DNA of 64,000 nucleotides from Apricaphanius iberus (taxonomy: Eukaryota; Chordata; Actinopteri; Cyprinodontiformes; Aphaniidae). The stretch's first letter is position 1; the number at the start of each line of letters is the position of its first letter. The notes beneath the pieces were generated by a model, which saw nothing but the letters and a program-made list of their open reading frames with translations, was not told where the DNA came from and made no database searches. Location: assembly GCA_028564705.1 (NCBI GenBank), contig JAPXFQ010000248.1:1-64000 (forward strand), in the 5' to 3' direction. This document shows positions 50,901 to 61,406 of the stretch, piece by piece. Made by a program: the position numbers and the translations under genes.

Positions 50901-53900
50901 GTTCAGTTTACAAGCTTTTTTTTATATCTGAAAAATTCAAAAATCCTTTAAATGGCTTAAATACATAATTTTGAGCTGGACTTAATGTAAAAGCAGCAAA
51001 AGTCAAATGAAAAGTATTCAAAGATCTTCAGATAGCCTGAAAAATCTTTTTTTAACATTACTCTAATTTACTAAACCAAAACTTTTAAATTCTGTCTAAG
51101 ATAGAAAATATATGCACAGATGATAAATGGCCTGTACTTGTATAGTGCTTATATAGTCCACAAGACTCCACAGCGCTTCACACTACATTCAGTCATTCAC
51201 CCATTTATGCACACATTCACACACTGGTAAAAAAAACCCACAAAAATCTGAATTAGAATCTAGTGGCCTACCTAGCTCCTCTGGGTTCTTGCATGCTTTA
51301 ATCAAGTTTACTGAAGTACAGACTTTGGTTTCTCTTTTCCACTGGCTTCTTCCACTAATAACCACCTGAACGAGAGGGGAAAAAAATGAATGAAGAATAT
51401 TTTTCATAGCAGTGATCAGTCACAGTGTAAAATGGGCAGCAATAAGAAAGATCTCTCTGATAACTGCACAAACCAGTAAGTCACATTATCTGATGAACAC
51501 AACATAATAGAGTTAATTTAAACTGGACGAGTTGTATAAAAGGAAGATTTATTTTTTCAGAGCCATGACTAAAATGTCTGATGTGTGCCACTGATGCTCA
51601 GCTGGAGTGGATAATTTTAAAGTTTATGCATCCCTCTTCAGTGCAGTTTATATCTGATTAGCAAAAACATTTAAAAAATGGCATTTCAAAGTTCATCTCG
51701 GGACCAATATTTGATCTAGATATCTACACAAACCAAATACAGTTATCTAGTTGAATCAGTTTTAGAGCATTCTTAACATCTTTTATAGGTAGAAATATGC
51801 AGATACACCCATCCTTTAAACTTTTCCAAATCTAACGTATTCCATAACAGCAAGAGTTTTAAAGCTCAATAGGTAAAAAAAGTAAAATAATCAATTTTGC
51901 CATACTCTGTTTAGCCTTCTCATCTTTCTCTTTGAAAGTTTTTTTTTTTTATTTGCTTCCTCTGAGGGCCTGAAACAGGGGTCACCATCTCTAAACAAAA
52001 TGTTTTTCTATTTGAGATAATACCTATAATAGCTTAAAACCTTTGAGTCTTCATCCCTCAGTAACACCCTTCACACAGAAAAGAGTTGTTCTAAACCCGA
52101 CTCTTTAGCTTTTACGTGTTTTTTATGAAAATAGATCAAATGTCTTGTCCTGTTAAGTACGACTGACCAGAAAAAGCTAATTTTGGACGACGTCTGATTT
52201 CGCAATATAGGTTTTAAAAATGTTGAAAGCATATACACATGACTTTTGTCAGGACAGACCACTTAGGCTTGGTTGGCAGATGTGATTTAGCTAGTTAAGT
52301 AAAACTGACAGAAGCTAAACTTTGCAATATTTATTTTATTAAAAAAAGATGAAGATCAGCAAATGTTTTTATTAAATTAGCGGTGAGCTTTTCCATTGGA
52401 AGAAGAAGCATTTAGGTCTGCAGGTTTTAAAACATATATCTTCAGTATATATTCATAACTTCTGGTTGCCTTACCCTGTTGTAGACCACGTCCAGAGTAA
52501 GAGGTACTGCTTCTCTATCACCATCAATGCCAAAGCGTTTGCTGGCAGCACCTGGAACACAAACAAGACCTACGTTTATACCGATGGCAGGCCATCAGGG
52601 CCTGCAAGGCCTTTACATATTCAGAAAAGTACATGCATTTATTTTTTTGAACATTTTTAAATAAAATTATTCTCCCTGATCTCTTTTCTCTTTAAATGAT
52701 CTGATATCCATTTGGTACAGTTTTATCCAATCATTTCAGCTAGTTGTGTTGTCAGAATCTATGAAATCTGCCTAGGCCTTCAGAATCAACAGAGCAGGCT
52801 CCTGTACACTGTAAGTAAACTAACACAGTCAGTTGCGATAGCCAATCAGCTTTCGAGTCAGAGACAGCAAGGCCTGCTAGAATGCATTATGCTGAAGTTG
52901 GCAAGTACTTGTCCTCTGATTGGACATGCTCCAATGAGAGCCTGAAAGGCTAACTTTAGCAAACTATCTGAACTACTAAACCCGGAGAGTTGTTGGCTAG
53001 GTTAGCTACCAAGAGCTACCACTTAGCAGACTGGTGACCTGTCCAGGGTGTACCCCACCTCCTGCTTGATGGACTGAATTCTTGGTTTGGTTATCCCCTT
53101 GTTAGTCTTGTATATTAAATGGCGACAATGTGCTTTTTTTTTTTTAACAAACTTGGTTAAGATCACATATACATTGGTGGAGTTATTAAAACTATTTTCA
53201 CTAATACTTTGAAATCATCTTTTATTTTTTGAGATTTGACAGTATCAGTGATCTTACGTTTCCTACTCTTGATTGTGAATGGCAGTTTATTGATTTTAAA
53301 TGCTCTGTAAATTGCGTGTCGCTTGACCACACTTTGGTGTCAGAAATTTTTTCCATCTATTAACTGCAATGCAGAGGGTGTAACTGCTTTCCCTGAGTAC
53401 TGACTTCTGTTTGGAAATGAAAAACCAGAACTGCAAGCAGCAGTAATTAAATCCATGAAAGTAGAACTGAGGATAATGGCGTTATAGAAATAGCACATGT
53501 TGCTCTTCTAAAAATACAGTCCTGTTCATTTTTAACCGATGATGCATTTAACGGCACGGAAATGTAGAGAGGTTGCTAGGATATGTGTTTGGTTGTGCAC
53601 CGCACACACCCATGGCCTTGATGGCTCGAGTTCCTGCTGTGTGACCCAGCTCAAGGGAATGAACAAACACCTCGGTCCTCCTCTCTCCACAGGCAAGCAA
53701 CAGCTGAAAAACCCAAAGTATTGGAGTCACTCAAAGGATTGTGATTGTGTTGAAACACATCACTGAGGAGGATGTTTGAAGAAACAAATACTGTGAGTCC
53801 ATTACCTCAGCCTGGTAAAGCTGGATTAAAGCCGGACGAGCTGCATAGCGGCAGTAGTACAGCACCAAGTCAGCAAGGATGGGCAGACGCTGCTCATACG

Positions 53901-56900
53901 AACTATCATAGGAGGCCGACTCGGTTTTTGAAGTTTGCTGAAACAACAATTAAATATCAGCATACAATTCCAGACAAGGCAGTGCAAGCAGGTTAAAGCA
54001 CAGCATTAGATATAACTTTTAGGTATTTACTGTAATTGCAAATGTGATACAACTCTTACACTTCTAAGTTTGTCATGTTACAACCCAAGACTTCAAAGTA
54101 TCCTAATGAATTTTTATCTGATAGACCAACAGTGGAATGAAAATCAAAATTTTTAAAAATTGTTTTAGAACAAAAAAAAAAAAAAAAGGAGATTTGAGTC
54201 AATGCAGTGTGGAACCAACTTTTCTGCAACTATAGCTGTGTGTACATCTCATCCAGCTTTACACATCCAGGAACTTTGCCGCTCCATCTTGGCAAAATAA
54301 CGAGAGTTTAATCAGACGTGACGCAGACCCTCCCAGAACATCTACTGCTAGTCTTGTCACAGGATCTCAGTCTTTATGGACTTTGACAGAACCCCCTTAG
54401 CATTTAAATATAATTTAATCTATTACATTACTCTTTAGCTCTGACTATGTCTAGGGCCGTTGTCCTGCTGGAAGGGGAAGCACTGACCAATTTCAAGTGC
54501 TTTGCAAGGTCTACTTTGTTTTTCTTTTAGAACTGCATGGCATTTAGCTCTATCAATTTTCCAATCAAATCATACCAGGTTCAAGATGAGAAAGGGCATT
54601 TCCACAGCATGGTTCTGCTGCTACCACCACATTCAGGGTGGGAATAAAGGCAAGATTAGTGGGGGGCACAGCAATTAGCAGCCTTGCTAACAGATTTTCC
54701 CTTCTGAGCAAAGGATCTCAGCAGCTTTACCAGGGTTAAAAAGAGCCTCCGCTCTGCTTCTTTGATTAAATCTAACCTTGCATCCTTTTCAACTCAGATG
54801 GAAAGCCATGTCTTGGTAAGTTTGAAGTTGTAACTTTTCCACTTATTTTAATGGGTTAAAAAAAAGTAATGGGGCATAAAGAAAATTAGAAAACCATGTA
54901 TCCTTTTTCTTCCACTCTCCAAGTAAACACTATTTTGAATTGGTCTACTACAAATATTTAAAATAAAATACAAAATGCTTGTAGTTGTAACATGAAAAAA
55001 AACATGTAAATATGTAAAAATTCAGAGGGGTTTGAATACTTCCAATGGTCACTGCACTCTAGGGCTGGGCCGTATACCGAAAATGTACCGATACTGAAAT
55101 GTATGACCGTTACCGACGTCATTTTGCCTGTGCCGGTAAATTCATAGTTTTAATAAAATGAAAAGATGTTTTAGTTTAGCAGGCTCCTACCCTTTTAAGA
55201 AATGAGTGTTACCTTGAGTCACATGACTACATACAATCATATGACATCTCATCCAGAAGGTGGTTGTTATCATTGTTATTTTCCACTTAGTGTTATCAAG
55301 GTGAAATGCTCAATATACCGCCATATATATTTTAGGTCATATCGCCGAGCCCTACTGCAGACCTTAGCATTCATCAGTCAAAATTAATTTGATTAACCAC
55401 TTTTTTTTCAGATTTCACAGAATGTAAAGAGAATCTAAAAATTAACATATGAGAATCGACATTCCACATGTACCTGGCAGACGACATTGGTAGGCAACTT
55501 GAGGAGGCTTAGGGTGTTTCTTTCGTACCACGGGTCCAACATGCCCAGGAGATGTGCAATGTCGTTAGTGCTGTCACCTGTGCCCGCCTGGTTCTGATCC
55601 TAATCAGGTAAAACAGCATGCATTAGTTCACCTTTATATTTCCTTAACATGCCATGTCAGTATCAATAATTCTCCCCGCTTAATTGTGAAACACTGATAT
55701 TTAACAGAAAGGATTGAGATGAAACAGCTCCTCTTAAGGGCTTTTTTGGCTTATTGTTTTTGATTTGTGCTGCAGTTGCTATGTACTTAGAATACCAGGG
55801 TATATTTGGATCACTTGGTCCTGATGTCCCAGTATAAAACCAACAGTTCATTCTGTCATGGTTTGAAAGAAGGAATCTCTGAACCCGACTTCACCACACA
55901 ATGACTTTTGGTTTTCCGCATGCAACACTTCTGACACACTTGTGATTTACTGACTGATTTTAAAACTATATCCCATAGCTTTCTGGAAGAAATTTAACTT
56001 AAAATCTGCTTGACTTGCCGGAGAATATAGATTATAAAATATTATAAAAAAATAATACTATATTCCCTTTCCATCTCTTCACTCTTCCAGATTGTGTAGT
56101 AACCCTGTTAGTCTCGGTGCAAGGAAGACTCATGTTTAAGTACAGTATTTGTGTTTCATCTGACTTCTTTTATGTACAAACTTTTATCTGCTTCCAGGCT
56201 CTTCTGTGAATAAAATTAATTCAATAGAATCATTTTCTGGTAAACAGTGTTAACATTTGCATTATACAATATTTTTAATAAAAGGTCAGGCAGTTTTTCT
56301 AATCTGATCCTTCTATAGAATTGATGGTTTGTGGTTTCTGATCAGGAAACTGGAACTGACTGATTCTGGACAGACAAGTGTTCTGTATAGATCAGGGAAA
56401 GCACAATATTTTCTTTTTTTTTTCTTTTTTACATATAATCTATGAATGTTAAACATTTCTTTTTCAAAAATCTCTTTTTCAAAAGGACGTTAAAGAGTTT
56501 AATCAGAGCATTCTTATACTCACCCAGGCCAGGGCAGATCCTTTCGGAGATCCAGTTTGGACCAAAGGAGTGGAAGCCCTTCGATGTCCAGATCCTGAAT
56601 CCCTCTTGACCGGCACAAAGTAGAACTGCAGGTTAAAGGCTCGTGTGAGACGAGGACATGTGCTCTCGTTTCTCCTCAGGCTACTGTAGGCTCGGGCCAC
56701 CTTCCCCGCAACATGATCTGCACCAAACACCACCACTCTTAGCGTAATATTCTTACTGTCCTCATCACTGCTTAGAATGGGCCTCCTTCGAAAGCAGATG
56801 TGTCTTAGAGCTTGGCTTTGAGGTCTTGGAAGAGAATCAGAACTGAATAACCTGACCTGCTGGGGTAGGGAGTTTGATCGCGTTTCCCGCACAACCAGAA

Positions 56901-59807
56901 TGTCTTTAGATTCAGAGTTGCCCAAGCTCTTAGCTCTGGAGAGCATCCTGGGGTGCTTGGGTTTGATAAAAAGTCGGTGAAAGTGCTGGCTGAGGCGAGA
57001 TGAAACTTTGCTAGACCTTGGGGAACATTTTCCAGCAACAGGAGAGGAGCTGATGTACTCGTCAGAGTCTTCAAAGTAGTCACTATCAACCCCAGAAGTG
57101 ACAGAGAAGAGGGAGGGAGGATAAGACTCGGAGGCCATAGACATGGTGGAAAACATAGAGTCTTTTGAGGTGGTGGAGAGGGAGGACATAGTAGAAAAGG
57201 TGGAGGCACGATGGCTGCCATTGAGGTCATCAGTTACTATTAGAGCAGAAACCAATTCTTGACCCACATCGTCATCTTCTATCCCATCTTGCTCATCATA
57301 AAAATCAACCTCCTTTTCGTCCAAAGCCTGGTTACTGGTGCCAAATTCATCAACTTCATGTTCCAAAAGAGTGTGGAGAACATCTGTTCAGGTGAAAAAA
57401 TAAAAATAAAAAAATAAAAAATAAAACATCAGCTGCTGACACTATAACAAACACGTCTGGATTATATCTGGATAATAACTGTATTAAACTAAAGATTTTA
57501 CCAAAGTTATCCTTCTCCCAGTGAAACATGTGTGTTTTGGCTGTGGGCAAAGGTAAAGTCTGAAGGACTCCTGGAATAAAGAAAAGGACAAAAGGAGGAC
57601 AGTTCGTTTCAAGCAGAAATGGTAATGTCTTTCCATATTAAATCTAGAAATGCACAGAGAAATAGGCTGGTGACCAGAATCGACTGAATTTACTCATCTG
57701 TCCAAGATTGGTACAAATCTGATTTTTTTTTTTCACTAAATGAACACAGCATACATAACCTTATCCATTGTTAACAGTCTTCTGTGTAGTGGTTGTTATT
57801 GCTGAGTTAGCTATTTTTTGTGTAGGGCAGTGAATATTATTGAAAGACTCAGTTATCAATCTAGTCTTAGTGCACAGAATCATGTCATGGAAAGCACAGA
57901 TGGAAGCAGCAAACAACAAGGCTAAGCAATGCTAATCACACAAAATGCTAATTTATAAAATAGCAGTTTCAAGTGGCTTTTGAACACAGCGTGGAAGTTA
58001 TTCCTTCCATTAAGAAGACTCAAAGTTTTCAACGTTCAGCATTGGTGAGGAACTCAAAATGAAGTCACAGGAAACACAGAAAGTTGTTAGAAGCTTCAGA
58101 AAGGGAAAAAAATATATTTTGCTGAGTTAGACTTAAACTGCTATGTTTAAACAGGGGATGAACCTTCAACAAATAACAGGAAGCTGAACATAGAGCAAAG
58201 TTCATCCATTATATCCTGAAGAGCTCAGTTCTATTGGTCATGCATCAGTTTATTGAACCAACTGAGAAAATCAAGTGATACACCAATGTGGGATAAAAAA
58301 AAATGTCTACTAATAATTTTGTCTTTCTTTTGAAGTAACAGAGATCCTATTAGCAGTGGGAGACAGCACACTCTGTTACACAGCTCTGAATGTCAATAAA
58401 CGTTTACATAGAATAAACAATTAGCCTATTGGTTGTTGATTACAGGGCTCCTAAGGCAAATTTATAGCTCTAATACATAACTAAGCCGGCACATTTTTTT
58501 TTGTGTTGGACACATCAGGTTGTTTTTATTCAATTTCAGTGGATACTTCTGGTATCTAGGGATTTTACTGTATTGCAGTGATGCAAAGACAATTATGTCT
58601 TTGAGTCTTTGGAATGCTTTTGAAAGTTTCTGAGTTAAAATTATTTTAATAATTGTATTCAGACAACTCAAATGCTAAATGCTCAATAATGTTAAAAGAA
58701 CAAAATTTAGTTTTTGTCCATAACTCTTTAAAAAAAAAAAAGAAGGGGGGGGGGGGGGGGGGGGGATTGTAAATTGGTCATAAAATCTCTGATCGGGGCA
58801 TTTCCATTTATTCTAAACCTCCTGCTTGTCTTACCATCAGACTTCCTCCCATTGGACGGAGGTATTTTCAGTGTCCTACTCAAACGCTCCAGTTCCTGGA
58901 CGACATGACTTCGAGCTCTTCCCGGATCACTCACGACAGCAGCCGTCTCTAAGATGTCGCTCACCGAGGAGAACATTTCCTTCAGCTCGTTTACAGCTCT
59001 TGTCTGCAAAAGTAAAAGTCTAATATTAAATGTGCTTTCTTCAACATTTGCTGGTTATATATTGATTTTTGCATTCAGCTTCAAGAGCATACCTCCAGGG
59101 CCTTGTAGATGCTTTGCAGAGGATACTTGGTGCCCAACGTCGACTGGAAGGCGTGTTTAATCAGGGTGATGTAGGTGTCTTTCTCAGAGTGCTGAATGCG
59201 GCTGAGCTGCTCGGCCACGGTGAGAAAGTCAGCGGGAACCTCATCGGGGTTCATCAGTAGCACAGTACTGTTGGCAACAGACAGATGGAGTTAGAAGGAG
59301 TTCAATGTGTCACAGAGGGAGTAATGCTGCAAGGTTGCTACGAGGTTATCAGTGTAGAGGGGATTTTCTAGGTTGAAATAAAGCTTCCAACAACCAAAGA
59401 TATTATTAAGTATTAAGTATTTGTTCACAGAATCAGCCTAGATGACCGTGGTAACCCAGGAGGATCTGCGGAAAGTCACAGCTCAGCTGGGAAAATCTGT
59501 TTACATGGGAGCTATAACTTAAGCACTTCACAAATCTGGTGTGGAAAGAAGAAAGCCCAAAGCAGTCCCATTTGCAGTTTGCTTCAAGTCATGCAGAGTA
59601 AGAAGGTGTTCTGTTCAGAGGAGGAGCAGACCTTTTGACCTCAATGCAATACACAAAGTTAAACATAGCATGTCACCCTCAACACAACCATTGCAATGGT
59701 GAAAGGCGAAAGTGGCAGCATCATGTTATGAGAAAGAATTTTATTCAGCAGAGGCATTGAAGTTAGAATTGATGGGAAGATGCGTTGAGCTAAAGACAGG
59801 ACAATCT

Positions 59808-59852
<45 letters not shown>

Positions 59853-61406
59853 GGTAGCAAGCCATGCAAGACTTTGTGGAATGCTCGTCTCAAGTCACTA
59901 CCAAAACGACTTCATGTAAATTTACCACATTAAAAAAAAACTCTGCTGTTGGTATGGAAGATATTCATTGTGAAAAAGTTCAAGGAGCGTGTATTCCTCT
60001 TGAAGTCTTCATGGATTCAGATGTACATTTTAGACTATGCTACTGCAGAAGTATTATGTTTTGTATTATACAATATTTAGCAAATGTATAGATCCAATTA
60101 AGAAAAATGTGGTGTGGACATACATGGTCTTTGAAGTTTGGTCAGAGCTGTTCAGACCCTGCTCTTCTCTAACCAGCCTCTGAAAGGAAATTCCTGTGAG
60201 AAAAATATAAAGCAACTAATCAGTCCAGATTTATTTGTTCCCAATAAACAGCAGTAAACTTGAGCAAATAAGACTCATACAGCCATCTGTAAAGTATACC
60301 TATTCAGTAACACACATTCATTCAGATTATTCAAATTATTTCATTCAGTTTGTGTGTTTGCACTTCCATTGGTGGTTTCTGTAAACTTCACTGCCGAGCT
60401 GTAAATGCAGTTCCTGATTTTGGTTCCGTAGGAGGTACCAGTACATCCGCTTTCACAGAAAAAGTGGCCACAATTCCTGAAGCTGTGACATAATTCTGTC
60501 CTGCCATACTCCTGCATTTCAGAGACCAATCATCCCTAATGCATATCCTCCACTTGCCGCTAGAGGGAGTGCTCTCATCAAAACTCTAAACGATTACGGC
60601 CGTGCATAGGAACACAGTCAGAAACTACATTTACCAGGTGCCTTTATCTCCACCTGCAGCATGGAGAGAAGCTCTCTGCACACACTGGAGTACGGCTCAG
60701 GCCAAGTGAGGAAACTGTAAAACACTTCCAGGGCTTCCTCCAGGAGCTCAGTGTGGGGGGGACAGTATGGAGTCTGCAAGCAAAGCACAAAGCAGTTATT
60801 TAGAAAAGTGAACAACTTATCTGGGATAGGTTAAATGAAAATATTAGCTACATCATGTGATACTGCATTACTAAAACTGCATATTTTTATTTCTCTTAAC
60901 TCCATTGCTTTTCTGCTTTTATAAGTTACTTTTTGTCCAAAATTCTGAACATGGAAATGCTTTTAACACTTCAAACTAACTTCATTGTGGTTTGAATAGA
61001 GGAACTACAAAAGGTGACCTTTTGAAGAGAGTTTTCCTACGTGTGTTTTAAACAGCGAGCGGTTTTTCGTGGGTTCAATATGGTTAATTGTGCTGACATT
61101 TGCATTTGGACAAGCCTTACCTGTAGCAGAGTGGAGGTGAACATAATGGCGAGAGGGGCAACCAGTTCATACTGACACTGCTCCTGAGCCTGGACTCACA
61201 CATAAGGAAAAAGAGATGTTTACCAATCATTGTATTAATATTCTCCTGCAGTGCGATAGGTCGCTTTTAGAAGGATCCAAGAGTGGTCACCTCTTTTGTC
61301 TTCTTGATGATCTGTTGCAAAAGGATGAGGAAGTTCTCAGGATCTCTTTTGACAAGCTCCTCTAAGCTCCAGCGATTCATGGACTGACCCGCAGAACACA
61401 TCAACA
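47759..61406 (-). CDS. pik3r5: PI3K gamma regulatory subunit 5 (p101), 16 exons, first coding exon not found
   Basis: This gene encodes p101, the adaptor that recruits and activates p110-gamma in response to G-beta-gamma. Sixteen exons join in frame to 2540 nt: two bases of a split codon, 845 residues and a stop. Human PIK3R5 is 880 residues, so only about 30-35 N-terminal residues are missing. Exons, 5' to 3': 61406-61291, 61189-61121, 60773-60635, 60193-60124, 59267-59093, 59003-58835, 57570-57502, 57383-56524, 55599-55474, 53937-53806, 53703-53610, 52551-52475, 51365-51272, 49916-49834, 48224-48109, 47909-47759. Landmarks: [108 protein letters not shown] and the end [16 protein letters not shown]. 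The N-terminal helical region should contact p110-gamma and the C-terminal domain G-beta-gamma (family knowledge). Confidence 0.95.
48109..48224 (-). CDS. pik3r5: pik3r5 exon
   Basis: The exon is 116 nt. It encodes [20 protein letters not shown] and [15 protein letters not shown], matching human [20 protein letters not shown] and VCLDQDERKILQSVV. Confidence 0.97.
48290..48690 (-). pseudogene. Decayed Tc1-like relic in pik3r5 intron
   Basis: The minus strand reads [12 protein letters not shown] (near 48560-48520), the Tc1 transposase motif, and the plus strand has the usual catgatgctgccaccaccat at 48520. Flanking sequence is frame-broken and partly deleted. Confidence 0.65.
48691..49833. other. 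Rest of pik3r5 intron; no gene seen
   Basis: AT-rich. Short frames at 49039-49381 have no recognisable motif. Confidence 0.4.
49834..49916 (-). CDS. pik3r5: pik3r5 exon
   Basis: The exon is 83 nt, phase 0 out. It encodes [20 protein letters not shown], matching human LTLNLTEVVKRQNSKSKKGF. Confidence 0.96.
49917..52474. other. pik3r5 introns around exon 51272-51365; no other gene seen
   Basis: AT-rich. A (TA)n stretch lies at 49992-50010, and a short segment near 51132-51230 (gcctgtacttgtatagtgct ... ccatttatgcacacattcac) resembles a widespread fish repeat end. No second coding signal. Confidence 0.4.
51272..51365 (-). CDS. pik3r5: pik3r5 exon
   Basis: The exon is 94 nt. It encodes [20 protein letters not shown] and [10 protein letters not shown], matching human [20 protein letters not shown]. 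Confidence 0.96.
52475..52551 (-). CDS. pik3r5: pik3r5 exon
   Basis: The exon is 77 nt. It encodes [20 protein letters not shown], matching human [20 protein letters not shown]. Confidence 0.97.
53034..53080 (+). repeat. Short fragment of non-LTR/SINE tail
   Basis: ggtgacctgtccagggtgta and ccccacctcctgc repeat the start of the tail seen at 3001. The rest is missing. Confidence 0.5.
53610..53703 (-). CDS. pik3r5: pik3r5 exon
   Basis: The exon is 94 nt. It encodes [20 protein letters not shown], matching human [20 protein letters not shown]. Confidence 0.97.
53806..53937 (-). CDS. pik3r5: pik3r5 exon
   Basis: The exon is 132 nt (44 codons), phase 0. It encodes [20 protein letters not shown], matching human [20 protein letters not shown]. 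Confidence 0.97.
54059..55045 (-). mobile_element. Decayed Tc1-like transposon in pik3r5 intron
   Basis: The ends are related inverted sequences (ctaagtttgtcatgttacaa near 54064; tgcttgtagttgtaacatg near 54977). The interior has the antisense order seen in sister copies: catctcatccagctttacac, gggccgttgtcctgctggaa, acagcatggttctgctgcta. No frame survives. Confidence 0.75.
55060..55354. mobile_element. hAT-like MITE abutting a Tc1 relic
   Basis: The termini tagggctgggccgtataccg (55060) and catatcgccgagcccta (ending 55354) are inverted. The flanking 8 bases, ctgcactc and ctgcagac, agree at 6 of 8 positions. The core is AT-rich without coding. Confidence 0.65.
55474..55599 (-). CDS. pik3r5: pik3r5 exon
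   Basis: The exon is 126 nt (42 codons), phase 0. It encodes [20 protein letters not shown], matching human [20 protein letters not shown]. Confidence 0.97.
55600..56523. other. pik3r5 intron; no gene seen
   Basis: AT-rich intron, with nothing recognised beyond a T-rich run near 56411. Confidence 0.4.
56524..57383 (-). CDS. pik3r5: pik3r5 large central exon
   Basis: The exon is 860 nt (286 codons). It holds an acidic stretch ([16 protein letters not shown]), a Ser/Thr-rich linker ([35 protein letters not shown]), a basic patch ([19 protein letters not shown]) and then [20 protein letters not shown] and [20 protein letters not shown], nearly identical to human. The linker is expected to be disordered and is a likely site of phosphorylation (inference). 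Confidence 0.97.
57502..57570 (-). CDS. pik3r5: pik3r5 exon
   Basis: The exon is 69 nt with split codons. It encodes [20 protein letters not shown], matching human [20 protein letters not shown]. Confidence 0.93.
57571..58744. other. pik3r5 intron; no gene seen
   Basis: AT-rich intron sequence up to the poly(G) tract. Nothing recognised. Confidence 0.4.
58745..58765. repeat. Poly(G) run of 21
   Basis: An uninterrupted run of 21 G on the plus strand follows a poly(A) tract. In the pik3r5 sense it is C21 then a T-rich stretch, starting 70 nt past the donor at 58834. Such tracts are length-unstable and often mis-sequenced. Confidence 0.9.
58835..59003 (-). CDS. pik3r5: pik3r5 exon
   Basis: The exon is 169 nt. 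It encodes [20 protein letters not shown] and [19 protein letters not shown], matching human ELEDIFTETAEAQELASGIG in position and spacing. A run of 21 G (plus strand) lies about 70 nt beyond its donor. Confidence 0.93.
59093..59267 (-). CDS. pik3r5: pik3r5 exon
   Basis: The exon is 175 nt, phase 0 out. It encodes [20 protein letters not shown] and [18 protein letters not shown], matching human VLLLNPVEVQAEFLAVANKL and TLLLHAFQATFG. Confidence 0.96.
59440..59815 (+). pseudogene. Decayed Tc1-like relic, plus orientation, pik3r5 intron
   Basis: In order: ggatctgcggaaagtcacag, cacttcacaaatctggtgtg, gaaagaagaaagcccaaagc, cccatttgcagtttgcttca, gtggcagcatcatgttatga (GGSIM region) and gttagaattgatgggaagat. 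This is the transposase 5'-to-3' order of the same family as the antisense relics at 9110 and 54059, with many indels. Confidence 0.75.
59808..59848. repeat. (AT)n microsatellite
   Basis: About 40 bp of AT dinucleotides at the broken end of the Tc1 relic. Confidence 0.95.
60124..60193 (-). CDS. pik3r5: pik3r5 exon
   Basis: The exon is 70 nt with split codons on both sides. It encodes [20 protein letters not shown], matching human ISYQRLVRAEQGLPIRSHRS. Confidence 0.95.
60557..60570 (+). promoter_or_regulatory. Candidate CTCF-like motif
   Basis: gccgctagagggag resembles the CTCF core. It lies in a pik3r5 intron, about 65 nt from the exon at 60635. Confidence 0.25.
60635..60773 (-). CDS. pik3r5: pik3r5 exon
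   Basis: The exon is 139 nt. It encodes [20 protein letters not shown] and [15 protein letters not shown], matching human KAASTYHRFLTWPVPYCSI and CQELLTFIDAELKAP. Confidence 0.96.
61121..61189 (-). CDS. pik3r5: pik3r5 exon
   Basis: The exon is 69 nt (23 codons), phase 0. It encodes [17 protein letters not shown], matching human YDLLTPLALLFYSTVLC. Confidence 0.93.
61291..61406 (-). CDS. pik3r5: pik3r5 exon (first one found)
   Basis: The exon is 116 nt, entered with two bases of a split codon. It encodes [19 protein letters not shown] and [14 protein letters not shown], matching human WSAGLCLNCWSLQELVSRD and FLILLEQILQKTRE. The preceding coding exon must end with one base of a codon. Confidence 0.93.

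Noticed and set aside
56805..57230. 141-codon minus-strand frame inside the large pik3r5 exon
   Set aside because: It is an alternative frame of the conserved exon. The frame that matches human p101 joins both neighbours in phase.
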